Shown: positions 26,231 through 35,212 of the stretch, piece after piece
How the letters are laid out: every line of letters begins with the position of its first letter
Numbering within the stretch: the first letter of the stretch is position 1
From: Candidatus Bathyarchaeota archaeon
GTDB lineage: Archaea > Thermoproteota > Bathyarchaeia > 40CM-2-53-6
Direction of reading: 5' to 3'
DNA: 46,609 bases
Assembly (NCBI GenBank): GCA_005888745.1
Contig: VBBS01000035.1
Span: 1 to 46,609 of the forward strand
The notes under the pieces: generated by a model
Databases searched by the model: none
What the model was told of the DNA's origin: nothing
What the model saw: the letters and a program-made list of their open reading frames with translations, nothing else
Made by a program: the position numbers and the translations under genes

Positions 26231-28774
26231 TCACATGAAGGTCAGAGGCTGAGGCATAGTAACTGCGATGTCCAAGAGCTGAGCGGGATCGCCCTGCCAC
26301 CTCGCCCGGACCAGAATATACGAATGGCCCACAGGAAGTCCAGTCCAGTTGTAGACGAAATTACCTGCAGTAGCATTGACTCTCGCTATGAAATTCCAAC
26401 TACTTCCCGTACCGGTTGAATATTCCAGGATGACCGGGATCCTGTCAGTCGTTGTGTCAACGGGTTTTCCTGTCGAGCTCGTCAGGGTCCCGGTAATGGT
26501 AGTGTTTCCGCCCGTACGCTTGACAATCGCCGGGGTAAGCTGGGCCGTCATAGACGGCTGGTTAGGGTACTTTAGTGAGTAAACAAGAACGTACGATGAG
26601 GAAGAGACAAAGTCCTGAACGAAAAAGTTGGGAGACGCAGGTCCCGTATCGTTGGCATCTGTCGGCTTTCCTCCCGGGTAACCATTTCGCATCAGGAGTC
26701 CAAGAACTGTATTACTGGTTGGGATCTGAACCACGTTAGGACGTGTCCCCACTTGACTGGTTATCCTCTCGTCTGTGGTCTTGTTATCTATCGTCACGAT
26801 ACGATGGTATTCTGACACGCCTGTCGAGGAGTCCGTGATGATCTGCCTAAAACTCACGCTAGCAACCCCCATGGGGGTATTGATCGATGTGTTGTTGCCT
26901 ATCCGGACCATCCAGTACCATTTACTATCATCACCGTATCCGCAAAAGGGCGGTCCACCTGAGCCGCAGAGCCCACGGTTGTTATAACTGACAAAGATGG
27001 CCACGTGAGTAATTCTCTCCTGTCGCATCAGTTGAACAGCGAGGGACTCGTTCAGCATGAAACCAGTCGCGATGTCCTTGATCGCAGTTGTGTTCCCTGT
27101 CCCGTTATCTGAAAGGGTGGACAGGCCAGTGTTCACGGTGATCCAGTAACCATAGTCCCACCAGGTGAAGACAACACTTGAGTGCGGTAGATTGTTGTTC
27201 ATCCAAGAGAGAGCCTCAAGCCAGTCAGGCACGGACGCGCGGACCGGAAGGCTGGCGGACGCGATTGTCGTTGGCGTGTAGGCAGACTGAACAGCGTTGA
27301 TGAAGGTTGGAACTACGAGGACTAGAATGATGAGAAGGATACCCAGACTGAACTCCCGGCTTACCCTACTGGTGAAGCGTAGTTTCCGTCGGGGAAAGAT
27401 AACCGCCTGCTGAATAATATCCATCGCGGGCTTACCCAGTTCAACCACTGTTATCGCTGCGAGAGTCGACATCACCGGTGCCAGAATCAGGGTTAGCCGG
27501 ACAAGGCTGGCTGCGAAGTAGAACCCTGTTACCCCGAATATTATCAAGAGAACGTCGCCCTCGCGAAGCCGTTGAAAGGCAAAGAAGAACCCGAAGACAC
27601 CCAGAATTATGAGGCTGCCTAGTTCGAGGTAAAGGCTCGCCCATGTGGAAGGCCTGTTCTCAGCAACTGATGCAACAAGCGGAATACTGTTCCGCACGAA
27701 AGGGTTCACCGTTGCGAGGAACTTGCCCTGAAGCAAGGCACCCGAGACTACCTTCGTACTTACCAGCCCAAAGATTATCACGGCTGCAGACGCGATTGCA
27801 AGACCTAAGACGCCCAGTCTTCCACGGCTGGAAGGGGCAAGCCTTGCAAGCTCCATCACAACGAGGAGACCCATAACTCCGAGCAACGCGATGGTCGTAC
27901 TCTCGGTCAGAAACGTGTGTCCGAGAAGCGGGATTTCCGTCCCGATGTACAACATGAAGCCAATGGTTATGCCGTAGGATAGGAAAAGTCGCGGGGTGTA
28001 TCGTTTCAGAACCACCAAGGCCAAGGCGAACAATCCAAGCACCTCGGCGGCATAACGGAAACTTCCCCATGAGAACGACATGTAGATGAGGCTGATGCTC
28101 GACATCATACTGTAAATTATCGTGCTCTTCAAACTCCTCCCGGGATTCACTGCTCGAATGAAGAATAGGAATGTCAGGATCATCGTAGGGACACCAACAC
28201 CCTCATTCCGGAAGAAACCTAGCTCCGTTCGACTGATGAGACTCGAGCTGAATGCGGTGAACAAAGCGGCGAACAGCCCTGCGCTCTTTCCCCACAGATC
28301 CTTCGCGAAAAAGTACGTGACTAAGACAGCGAAGGCCCCGAGCAAGATGGGGCTATAGACGGCTGCGTCGTATAGGTTGATGTTGACACCAATAGATTGG
28401 AAGAACTGGTAGATCAAGGTCCCGGTGAAACTTGTGCCCGGATAACTCGTGGAGACCGGAGCGCGTCCGAACGGGAACCATTCGCTAGTATTCACATACG
28501 TATACCACGACTGCCAGCCATTGGCTGTAACCTGCCGCATGTCGTTGAAGTTGAAATAAGGATCGAACTCTGAAATGTAAGCTCCCCAGCGGAGAGGAAG
28601 CAGTCGGACGAGTGACGCCAATATGAGGGTGAGCGAGAGAATTGAATAGTGAAGAAATGTTGCCCGAGAGATCAGACCCAGATTCTTCCTGATTGCCCTA
28701 AATCGAGAGGAAATACTCTCTCGTGTTAGGCCTGCTCGAATCTCACCGAGAAAGCCTTCAGGTTCAACCTCCAC
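26231..28774 (-). CDS. aglB: Oligosaccharyltransferase catalytic subunit (AglB/Stt3 family)
   Basis: AglB moves a lipid-linked glycan onto Asn of N-x-S/T sequons outside the membrane. The 847-residue product has about 13 hydrophobic helices in its first 490 residues. The first external loop has the metal-binding EFDPYFNFND (69-78). The catalytic acceptor motif WWDYG is at about residue 537, followed by a soluble C-terminal domain with a beta-rich end. The start is GTG 28774. It converges with Nop10, leaving only nine bases between the stops. The upstream region is filled by element B and the GINS gene. A possible accessory subunit lies at 5031-5471. Confidence 0.95.
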   Translation of the reverse strand: MEVEPEGFLGEIRAGLTRESISSRFRAIRKNLGLISRATFLHYSILSLTLILASLVRLLPLRWGAYISEFDPYFNFNDMRQVTANGWQSWYTYVNTSEWFPFGRAPVSTSYPGTSFTGTLIYQFFQSIGVNINLYDAAVYSPILLGAFAVLVTYFFAKDLWGKSAGLFAALFTAFSSSLISRTELGFFRNEGVGVPTMILTFLFFIRAVNPGRSLKSTIIYSMMSSISLIYMSFSWGSFRYAAEVLGLFALALVVLKRYTPRLFLSYGITIGFMLYIGTEIPLLGHTFLTESTTIALLGVMGLLVVMELARLAPSSRGRLGVLGLAIASAAVIIFGLVSTKVVSGALLQGKFLATVNPFVRNSIPLVASVAENRPSTWASLYLELGSLIILGVFGFFFAFQRLREGDVLLIIFGVTGFYFAASLVRLTLILAPVMSTLAAITVVELGKPAMDIIQQAVIFPRRKLRFTSRVSREFSLGILLIILVLVVPTFINAVQSAYTPTTIASASLPVRASVPDWLEALSWMNNNLPHSSVVFTWWDYGYWITVNTGLSTLSDNGTGNTTAIKDIATGFMLNESLAVQLMRQERITHVAIFVSYNNRGLCGSGGPPFCGYGDDSKWYWMVRIGNNTSINTPMGVASVSFRQIITDSSTGVSEYHRIVTIDNKTTDERITSQVGTRPNVVQIPTSNTVLGLLMRNGYPGGKPTDANDTGPASPNFFVQDFVSSSSYVLVYSLKYPNQPSMTAQLTPAIVKRTGGNTTITGTLTSSTGKPVDTTTDRIPVILEYSTGTGSSWNFIARVNATAGNFVYNWTGLPVGHSYILVRARWQGDPAQLLDIAVTMPQPLTFM

Positions 28775-28865
28775 TTTTAGCTAGCACTCTCTTTCTACAA
28801 GTCTTCAGTAGTTACGAGGGGATGGCTTCCCGTTCCTGCCGTTAATATTCTTGTGGTTGAGCGCT

Positions 28866-29032
28866 CTGCTAACTTATTGTCGGATGCCTCTCTGACTTAT
28901 ACCTAGGATCTTGGCAGTTGTCGTTTTATCGTGTTGGCTTTCAAGTCTGTCTGGCAGTACTGGAACCCGACGCCTACGGTAATCCCCGGAGTCGATGCCC
29001 CGAAGCTAACTCAACCAACGAAGAGTTAACAA
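28866..29032. mobile_element. Element B, 167 bp, inverted copy of element A
   Basis: This is nearly identical to element A in opposite orientation. Its left end CTGCTAACTTATTG and right end (inverted, TTGTTAACTCTTCG) are imperfect inverted repeats. On the plus strand it encodes a TnpB-tail-like string (EPDAYGNPRSRCPEANSTNE). It overlaps the 3' end of the GINS gene. Confidence 0.8.
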
Positions 29033-29576
29033 AACCTCTTATCTCGACCGCGGTGCCTTGCCGTATTAGGCTCTCAGCATTCTCGTATGGAAGGACGGCG
29101 ATGTCTTCTTTCAGGAATGGTCCGTGAGTCTTAAGGTCTACGCCTATGATAGAGGGCATGTCTTTGACGAATCGTAGTAGGAGTTTGTCTTTCTTTTTCT
29201 CTGGAAAGTTCGAGGGCTCTATTCCTTGAACCGTGTCTTCCTTGAACTTTCGGTAATGGCGAGCAAGACTAGAGAGTTCTTCCTGAGCCCACTTCTCCGA
29301 GGTGTGCGCCGTCACATGGGCGTTGGTCTGGGAGGTTCGCCAGATTTTCGAGAGTCTTCGGTCGATGAGCTCGACAACTAGTCGTTCTATCCTTTTTGTT
29401 TCTTCGTCTAGAAGGACGGCTTTGAGGGATCGTTGATCTAGGTTCCTCTGGGTTTCCTTCAATCTTCGGACGTACGCTGCTAGGTCTCGAAAGAACTCGG
29501 GCCTGAGTTCCTGGAGTTCAGGGCTGTGGAACTCGCGTCGCCATGCTTCGATTGTTTCATCATAGATAGTAGCCAC
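28974..29576 (-). CDS. GINS complex subunit (Gins51-like) with element-derived tail
   Basis: GINS links the MCM helicase to the replication machinery. The 200-residue product has the helical A domain in the first 120 residues. The small B domain follows with GVDLKTHGPFLKEDIAVLP and AESLIRQGTAVEI. It should end shortly after EIRG, but the frame runs into element B and gains NSSLVELASGHRLRGLP. The gene is followed on its 5' side by priS and priL, a replication cluster typical of archaea. The effect of the extra tail is unknown. Confidence 0.85.
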   Translation of the reverse strand: MATIYDETIEAWRREFHSPELQELRPEFFRDLAAYVRRLKETQRNLDQRSLKAVLLDEETKRIERLVVELIDRRLSKIWRTSQTNAHVTAHTSEKWAQEELSSLARHYRKFKEDTVQGIEPSNFPEKKKDKLLLRFVKDMPSIIGVDLKTHGPFLKEDIAVLPYENAESLIRQGTAVEIRGFVNSSLVELASGHRLRGLP

Positions 29577-29644
29577 TGCACTGCACCTACCTGGGGGACG
29601 AGACCAGGCCCCCTTGACCGAGCTAATAATATCTTGATAGTGGC

Positions 29645-30859
29645 CTAGGCGACGGGCTCTGCTCGGTGCTTGCAGAGAAGGAGCATGGCAGCGGTCGACG
29701 GCAACACTACAGTCTCGTCGTGATACGGTCCGAAGCGTTCTTCGCCGAGTCTAAAGCCTGGGGACTCCTTGACCTTGACCTTGATTTCACCTTGGAATGC
29801 CAGGGGTTCTTTGAATGGGTCGAACTCGTCGAGTCTTTCTTCGGGAACCTTCATCGCTAGGAGTCCAGTGTGGCCGTTGAGGGTTCCCGGCATTCTGATG
29901 AGTCTGTGAATATCTGTTGTTACTACGGTGTCTATCTTCGCCGATTTTTTCTCGACGGCTTTTTTCACCAGGGTTTTCCAAGTGGAGATTCCAACACCCT
30001 TCACTGAGCTCCAGAATGGTTTCCGGAGAAGATCTTCCCTGTCCCATGACCTCAAGGCGTTGACTTGAGTCGAGCTAAGGCCTATTTGGTCCATCTCGCT
30101 TCCGAGAATATCGTAGATTCCAGCAACTATTCGTCCTCTCCAACCCGGTTGACCTATGAGTGGGCCTTCTGCCAGCTTTGTCCCTCCAACACTAGTCTCC
30201 TCCAGTTCGTGGAGTTGCGGTTCTAATCCTTGAGCGAGAAGATAGTCGGCGATTTCCCTGCGTTCTTCTTCCCCAAGCTGCGAGGTCTGTTTGGAATATA
30301 CGTGGACATGGTATCCTCGGTGTCCTGAGAAGAATAGTCGGGTGGCTTCATGGTCTACTCCAATATCCGTGTAGAGCATCTCGAGGAGCTTTGCAGTTTC
30401 CTCTTTTGCTTCTTGGAGGCATCTGTCGCATAGCCAGGTTTGTTCCTCCATACGGTCATTCTTGCACTTTGGACAGAGCTTTGGGACTCCTCCATTTCCA
30501 GTCGTGCCGCAGGCTTTGCATTTCCAATTGTCATGGTCCGGTTTGCATGGTGTGTTGAGATGGTCTGCGTCGATGTCGAAGACCAGATCGGCACCTGTCC
30601 ATCCCTTCTCTTCCATTGGTGCTGTAGGCTCTCGATAGTATGCTGTGGAGAAGTAGACGTGTGATGGGACCAAGTCTCTAACTGCCGTCAGGAGTGAAAC
30701 GGGGTCTTTGAAGGATCGATGTCTGACCATGAACTTTCCATTGAAGAGGAGGAAGCCGTATTCTCTTTCTGACGGGTTCGGAGGAGGGTCTAGCTGTCTC
30801 TTCGGGTCGAGGTAGTATTGTTGGAATTTCTGTCTGATGACTTGTTCAGCCGGGTTCAC
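29645..30859 (-). CDS. priS: DNA primase small (catalytic) subunit
   Basis: PriS synthesises the RNA/DNA primer for replication. The 404-residue product carries the catalytic DIDADH (95-100) and SGHRGYH (178-184). Between them is an expanded zinc region with three Cys pairs (CKAC, CPKC, CDRC; 114-147). The start is GTG 30859, whose GTGA overlaps the priL stop. Archaeal PriS are usually about 350 residues, so it is rather long. Confidence 0.94.
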   Translation of the reverse strand: MNPAEQVIRQKFQQYYLDPKRQLDPPPNPSEREYGFLLFNGKFMVRHRSFKDPVSLLTAVRDLVPSHVYFSTAYYREPTAPMEEKGWTGADLVFDIDADHLNTPCKPDHDNWKCKACGTTGNGGVPKLCPKCKNDRMEEQTWLCDRCLQEAKEETAKLLEMLYTDIGVDHEATRLFFSGHRGYHVHVYSKQTSQLGEEERREIADYLLAQGLEPQLHELEETSVGGTKLAEGPLIGQPGWRGRIVAGIYDILGSEMDQIGLSSTQVNALRSWDREDLLRKPFWSSVKGVGISTWKTLVKKAVEKKSAKIDTVVTTDIHRLIRMPGTLNGHTGLLAMKVPEERLDEFDPFKEPLAFQGEIKVKVKESPGFRLGEERFGPYHDETVVLPSTAAMLLLCKHRAEPVA

Positions 30860-31917
30860 GTTTCGGCCCCTTTTCCTGTCAGGATTCTAGCTTTTCTCTT
30901 GTAGTAGCTTAGAGGGTTTCGGATTGTGCTGCAAATATCGTCCGGCTTGTAGCAGACTCCATGTGTTTTGAGTGTGGTGCACATTGGGCAAGTGTACTTT
31001 GTCCTCCCGCCTCGCTTGCCGGCTATATGCTCGACTTGGTAGCGGGTCATTCTCTCGGAAAAGTCGCTGGCAGGCTTGAATGCCTTCACGATATCTTCCT
31101 CTCCTGCTCCGATGTTGACGAGGAAGGATGCGAGGGTGAATCGGCCCATGTGTTGTACATTCTTTCCCTCTGCAAGATTGTCGATGAGGTGTCTGACGCA
31201 GGGAGGCATTGATTCTGGCGAGGGTACTTTGGGGAGCTCATAGTGGGATGGAACGCCTAGCCATTTGGTGATGAGTCCTCTTGTCCGTTCGACCTTAGGC
31301 TGTAAGAGCTTGGGTATCTCACCGGGAGGCCTACTGCTCCTCTCTACAATCTTCGTTCTGACCTCTTCCTCGAGGAGACGAGCAAGTTCTTCTCTGGTCG
31401 CATAGACGAAACCGTGGTCTAGAATCCGGTTGGGGAGCTTCCATTTTGGCTCTTTGAGATGAACAGAGTTCCTTAGGTAGTCGGCCAGTGCGATCGCGAA
31501 GTCGTAGAATCTCTTTCCGAGCTGCGCATCGATCTTGTTTAGCTTCCAGCCGAAGGTCGTTCGGGCGATATAATCGAGCTTCTCTGGGCTCTCCTGTCGG
31601 AGAAGCTCGTAAGCTCTCTTAGATTCGGCCAGCGCGAACCTTCTCTGCGCTCTCTCCTCGCCGGTAAGGCTTAGGATCAGATTTGAGACTGGGAATGAGA
31701 GTATCTCAGCATTCTCGTTGCTGAACTCGTTCGACACTCTTCCCTTTGAGAGGGCTTCCTCCAGTCGTTTTTCCGCTCTCTCTAGGACAGGACTGAAATC
31801 TGGGGACGCGATGTCGTCGATGGAGATTCCTAGTTCTTTGATGTAGTCAGAGGCTTCGTTGAGGAAGGGGTATTTGGCTAGGTCAGCCCTTGTTAACATT
31901 AGATTCGGCTCTGACAA
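30856..31917 (-). CDS. priL: DNA primase large subunit (Fe-S)
   Basis: PriL supports primer initiation and length control and binds a [4Fe-4S] cluster. The 353-residue product has the helical N-terminal domain and a C-terminal domain with the cysteines of PPCVRHL, YTCPMCTT, HGVCY and DDICSTIRNPLSYY. The first frame start is TTG 31917. ATG 31899 (MLTRADLAKYPFL) is an equally good start. The stop overlaps the priS start. Confidence 0.93.
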   Translation of the reverse strand: MSEPNLMLTRADLAKYPFLNEASDYIKELGISIDDIASPDFSPVLERAEKRLEEALSKGRVSNEFSNENAEILSFPVSNLILSLTGEERAQRRFALAESKRAYELLRQESPEKLDYIARTTFGWKLNKIDAQLGKRFYDFAIALADYLRNSVHLKEPKWKLPNRILDHGFVYATREELARLLEEEVRTKIVERSSRPPGEIPKLLQPKVERTRGLITKWLGVPSHYELPKVPSPESMPPCVRHLIDNLAEGKNVQHMGRFTLASFLVNIGAGEEDIVKAFKPASDFSERMTRYQVEHIAGKRGGRTKYTCPMCTTLKTHGVCYKPDDICSTIRNPLSYYKRKARILTGKGAET

Positions 31918-32084
31918 CCTTGCGGGTGATGGGATCGCATATTAACTGTCGGGTGCTCCTGTCCTATTCTCGTTCTTCTACCGATTATCAATCGGAGCTC
32001 AGATTCTAGTGAGGAACCCCGCGATTGCTATCAATCAAGTCGGTAAGACAGAAGCCTTAGGCTTCTGAAAATCTCCTAAGGCTC

Positions 32085-33136
32085 TTGGATGAGTTCAGAC
32101 GCAATGTAAACGTCTGCATCGCTTATCGGGATAGAAGACAAGCACGGCCACCGGGATTCTTCGCAATTATCGGAAGGCTAGGAAGAAGAACCCTCGGACG
32201 AGGGTTCCATACGCTAGAAAGCTGATGCTGAAAACATGCTACGGGTTCAAGATAGAGAACAATCTTCTCAGACTGCCGGTCAAGCCGCGAGAGTACGTCT
32301 ATGTCAAGCTCAACGGTCATACGCTTCAAGTTATCTCGGGCCTCAATGTTCGCTCGATCACTCTGACTCCAGGCTCGGTCAGCATCAGTTACTCGAAAGA
32401 GATAGTCGAGATAGAACCGGAAGGATACCCAGGCGTAGACCGGAACTTAGATAATGTGACAATCGCATCAACCGACGGGACAGATCGAAGATTCGATCTC
32501 TCAAAGGCGAACAGGATCAAGGCCGATTATCGCTTTGTCAAGAGCCGGTTCAAGAGAAACGATGCCCGAATAAGAGGACGAGTCTTCTCCAAGTATGGAG
32601 AGAAGCAGCAGGACCGTGTACAACCACTACTCCACAACGTCTCCAAGAGAATAGTTGATGAGGCAAAATCAAAACGGTAAGGGATTGTCCTCGAGAGGCT
32701 AACTGGGCTTAGAAGACTCTATCGTAAAAGCAATGGACAGTCTAGAAGCTATCGAGCGAGGATGAACAGCTGGGGCTATGGAGAGCTGCAACGACAGATA
32801 GAGTACAAGGCGCGATGGGAAGGAGTGAAGGTAATCTATGCTCCTGCTAGGAACACTTCTAAGCGGTGCTCAATGTGCGGGTACAAGACCCTAGAGAGCA
32901 CCCAACGACAACTATGGTGTCCAACATGTGGAACGTTCCTATACAGATTAGAACGCGGGTAGAAACATAGCTGCGGGAGGGCTGAGGTTCAGCCCCAACG
33001 GGCCTCCAGGTGAAGCAATGGTAGAAGAACGGGAACCGGAGAAAGCGATCCTAATCCTCAAAGTCGATGGAGGTCAGTTGAGTCTTCAACGACGACCCAC
33101 CACTAGAACAAATTCAACCGACGAAAAGTCAACAGA
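32085..33136 (+). pseudogene. tnpB: Broken tnpB (IS200/IS605/IS1341-type RNA-guided nuclease), element C
   Basis: TnpB proteins are RuvC-type RNA-guided nucleases carried by IS elements. The pieces read in order: LDEFRRNVNVCIAYR (from 32085), a frameshift before 32200, then KLMLKTCYGFKIENNLLRL. RuvC motif I GVDRNLDNV follows, then SKR with an in-frame TAA at 32678, the motif II glutamate in VLERLTGLRR, and the zinc finger CSMCGYKT...CPTCG. A frameshift near 32952 is followed by NAGRNIAAGGLRFSPNGPP and GEAMVEEREPEK. The third acidic residue has also changed (FLYRL for FLDRD). A palindrome (32050-32066) and a hairpin (32979-32995) flank or overlap it. No tnpA is present. Confidence 0.85.
32979..32995 (+). 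ncRNA. Hairpin at the tnpB 3' end, possibly part of an omega RNA or right-end structure
   Basis: GGGCTGA-GGT-TCAGCCC forms a 7-bp stem with a GGT loop. The corresponding site in element D (minus strand of 5674-5690) is CGGTTGA-GGT-TCGACCG. Two pairs change on both sides (G-C to C-G, C-G to T-A) and one becomes a wobble, so pairing is kept while the sequence changes. Confidence 0.5.
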
Positions 33137-33139
33137 ACC

Positions 33140-33895
33140 TTATTCAGCCTCTATTCTTGGGGCGAGATAATAAAGAAGCCTTCCTTGCTGGGGCATTTCG
33201 AACTCGACTTTGATTGGCATGTTGGTGGAGAACTCGAGAGAGGTGACTTCCGAGGCTCCTGAGCCGGCCCGGATTATCTCTCCTAGATAGTTTAGGTTGT
33301 ATGTAGCTTTCGCCGGTTCTTTCACATCGAGTTCGAGGATGGCATCGGATCCCTTGTCCAATTCTATCAGAGCGCTGGTCAGTTCGCCTGCCGCCCTGAC
33401 GACGAATTTTTCCTGGCTTACTTCTAGCTTGACATTGTCGCTGATTGATTGTGCGTCATCGATAATGTCTCGCAAGCTTGCTGCGGTAATCTTGACTCTT
33501 GCGTTGAACGGGACCTTCGGCGTTGGAACTTCTTCGGTGGAGGGTTCGAGGGTCGGTGTTATGAATTTCCTGACAATGTTGCCTTTTAGTGTGATGTTGA
33601 GCTTCTTGTTCGCATCATCATAGACAACCTCGATGGATTCGTCACTCTTCGTCCTTTTCAACAGTTTGAGGAGGTTTGAGACGCTTAGACGAAGCTTCGT
33701 TGGAGCTGTGCACTCGTAAGTGTCGAAGGCTGTCTTGGGCCACTCGAAGTCGACCATGGCTATGTGCGAGGGATCCATAGATCGCAGCTTGATCCCGTCG
33801 GGCGAGGCGTTGAAGTCGGCTTCTTCGATGAGGCTTGAGATTGCTCCTATGAGGTTGCGGAATAGCCGAGCATCGTTCATTGTGGCTTTGAACAT
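33140..33895 (-). CDS. pcn: DNA sliding clamp PCNA
   Basis: PCNA is the ring-shaped processivity clamp of replication. From ATG 33895 the 251-residue product starts MFKATMNDARLFRNLI, the typical N-terminus, and includes the SMDPSHIAMVDFEW block and the C-terminal LLYYLAPRIE. A TTG at 33952 in frame would add 19 charged residues. The first start is chosen because it gives the normal length. The stop is followed within a few bases by the right end of element C. It is the last gene of the Csl4-RpoL-HAD-RNase III-like-DUF99-TFS group. Confidence 0.93.
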   Translation of the reverse strand: MFKATMNDARLFRNLIGAISSLIEEADFNASPDGIKLRSMDPSHIAMVDFEWPKTAFDTYECTAPTKLRLSVSNLLKLLKRTKSDESIEVVYDDANKKLNITLKGNIVRKFITPTLEPSTEEVPTPKVPFNARVKITAASLRDIIDDAQSISDNVKLEVSQEKFVVRAAGELTSALIELDKGSDAILELDVKEPAKATYNLNYLGEIIRAGSGASEVTSLEFSTNMPIKVEFEMPQQGRLLYYLAPRIEAE

Positions 33896-33954
33896 GGGGT
33901 TTGCGGGCTTTTCCTTCTTGGCCGATGTTTCCGCTATTGAACTTTCCAGCAATT

Positions 33955-34278
33955 CTAGCTATTCTCCCGCCATGTTGCTCCGCAATTGGTACATCTAAAG
34001 AATTGGGTCGAGGACTCGTCGCCGCCCCTTGTCTGGACGAGCCAGTAGAACGCCTCGTGATTGTTGCACTTTGGGCATTCAGCCTTTGTCTTGGGAAGGG
34101 TCCTTATTTTCTGTTCTTCCCGTCCTATCACGATGATCTTCTCTCTCTCATGGGCCAGCCTGCTAACTTGCTTGTCGCCGCGGCTGCTCGTGTAGCCGCA
34201 CTTTCCGCAGGCCATGAATACTTTCTTCTCTCTCTTGGCGGGTAGGAGCGTGGACCCGCATTTAGGACAGAACTGCAA
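33955..34278 (-). CDS. tfs: Transcription factor S (TFS, TFIIS-like)
   Basis: TFS rescues backtracked RNA polymerase by stimulating transcript cleavage. The 107-residue product has an N-terminal zinc ribbon (Cys4, 7, 24, 27) and a C-terminal ribbon (Cys68, 71, 96, 99). The active hairpin RGGDESSTQFF carries the essential acidic pair Asp87-Glu88. It overlaps the end of the DUF99 gene by 17 bases. Confidence 0.95.
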   Translation of the reverse strand: MQFCPKCGSTLLPAKREKKVFMACGKCGYTSSRGDKQVSRLAHEREKIIVIGREEQKIRTLPKTKAECPKCNNHEAFYWLVQTRGGDESSTQFFRCTNCGATWRENS

Positions 34279-34807
34279 AACAGGTTCCGCTATCCAAGCT
34301 CCTAGGAGGCGAATTTATTTGTTGGCTTGGAAACGGGTGTTTTCGGGAAAATCGCGATCTAGCGAGTAAGTGGGCGATTCGCAGAGGCTCAGGAAGCATT
34401 CCCGTTGTCCAGGTTGTGGAAAGTATTTCTTGAAGGATCCTTCGAGGAAGGTAGCTTTTTACCTGCAATTGCTTCTGTCCAACCTTGTATGATTTGAACC
34501 CGTCTGATCGTCTCTTTCTTGTCGAGTTGACCGTGATGACCGGCAGTTTGGTCAATCTCTCGATCTCGTCGGGGTTGAGTTGCTTTTCTGGATCGTGTGT
34601 CATGATCAGTCTTAGCTCGGGAAAAAACCGCTTTCTGATGATCGCGGACGCGACCTGTATGCTCTCGAGCGTAGGCTTTGAGGGTAGGACGAGAACTCCG
34701 TCGAGGTAATCGCTACCTCGCGTGACAGCGCCCATCAGGCGTCGAGGGTTGCATAGGTCGAGCCCGAGAGTCCTGATCTCCTTCTTGACGGTAAGAGTGC
34801 GCGTCAT
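34262..34807 (-). CDS. DUF99 family protein (endonuclease V-like fold)
   Basis: The 181-residue product begins with VKKEIRTLGLD, then RGSDYLDGVL, ELRLIMTHD and LPVITVN, and ends its core with TTGMLPEPLRIAHLLA. These blocks, in order, match the archaeal DUF99 family, which is related to endonuclease V but of uncertain activity. The glycine-rich IDDG-type site at residue 16 is altered (LDLCNP), so catalysis may be lost. It overlaps its neighbours: ATGA with the RNase III-like gene upstream and 17 bases with tfs downstream. The last 30 residues are poorly conserved in character. Confidence 0.65.
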   Translation of the reverse strand: MTRTLTVKKEIRTLGLDLCNPRRLMGAVTRGSDYLDGVLVLPSKPTLESIQVASAIIRKRFFPELRLIMTHDPEKQLNPDEIERLTKLPVITVNSTRKRRSDGFKSYKVGQKQLQVKSYLPRRILQEILSTTWTTGMLPEPLRIAHLLARSRFSRKHPFPSQQINSPPRSLDSGTCFAVLS

Positions 34808-35169
34808 GATTGTTTAAGCTTGGAGAGAGCTACTTCCACTAGGTCTGAGAAGTTCTTGCTAGGGTCAAGATTCTCCTTCTTGAGACAAAACACTATTTCT
34901 TCGAGAGTGATCATTTTCTGCAGCCACACATGTCCAAGCAATGCCTCCAAACTGTTAGCAACCTCTCCTCGGCCCACTCGTCTCGGGAGACGCTTTCTCA
35001 GTCCAGCTTTTGCGGCTGCATCTGCGAGGATCTTGTCCTGGACCTTTGTTCCTCTGGGTCGACCTGTGGTTTCTGTTAGGGCTATCGAGTAAGCGAAGTT
35101 CAGAAGAGAGTCTCCGAACTGGGCGAGATCGGTGTCTGTGAGAATCTTGCCAAGATCCTCGTCGTTCAA
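34804..35169 (-). CDS. Ribonuclease III-like helical domain protein
   Basis: The 121-residue product has LAQFGDSLLNFAYSIAL, resembling the RNase III signature LEFLGDAVL, then KVQDKILADAAAKAGL and VANSLEALLGHVWL. The last block matches the second half of an RNase III fold. The aspartate of the signature is kept, but the preceding catalytic glutamate is replaced (LAQF). No double-stranded RNA binding domain follows. Similar short proteins are conserved in archaea. Whether it cuts RNA is uncertain. Confidence 0.65.
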   Translation of the reverse strand: MNDEDLGKILTDTDLAQFGDSLLNFAYSIALTETTGRPRGTKVQDKILADAAAKAGLRKRLPRRVGRGEVANSLEALLGHVWLQKMITLEEIVFCLKKENLDPSKNFSDLVEVALSKLKQS

Positions 35170-35212
35170 CCAGGATCAGCCTGACAATAGTTTCATGAGC
35201 TATTGAAGGTGT

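Noticed and set aside
31935-31960. Left end of element C
   Set aside because: TTAACTGTCGGGTGC resembles the element ends with a 4-base loss, but the match is short and no target duplication supports it.
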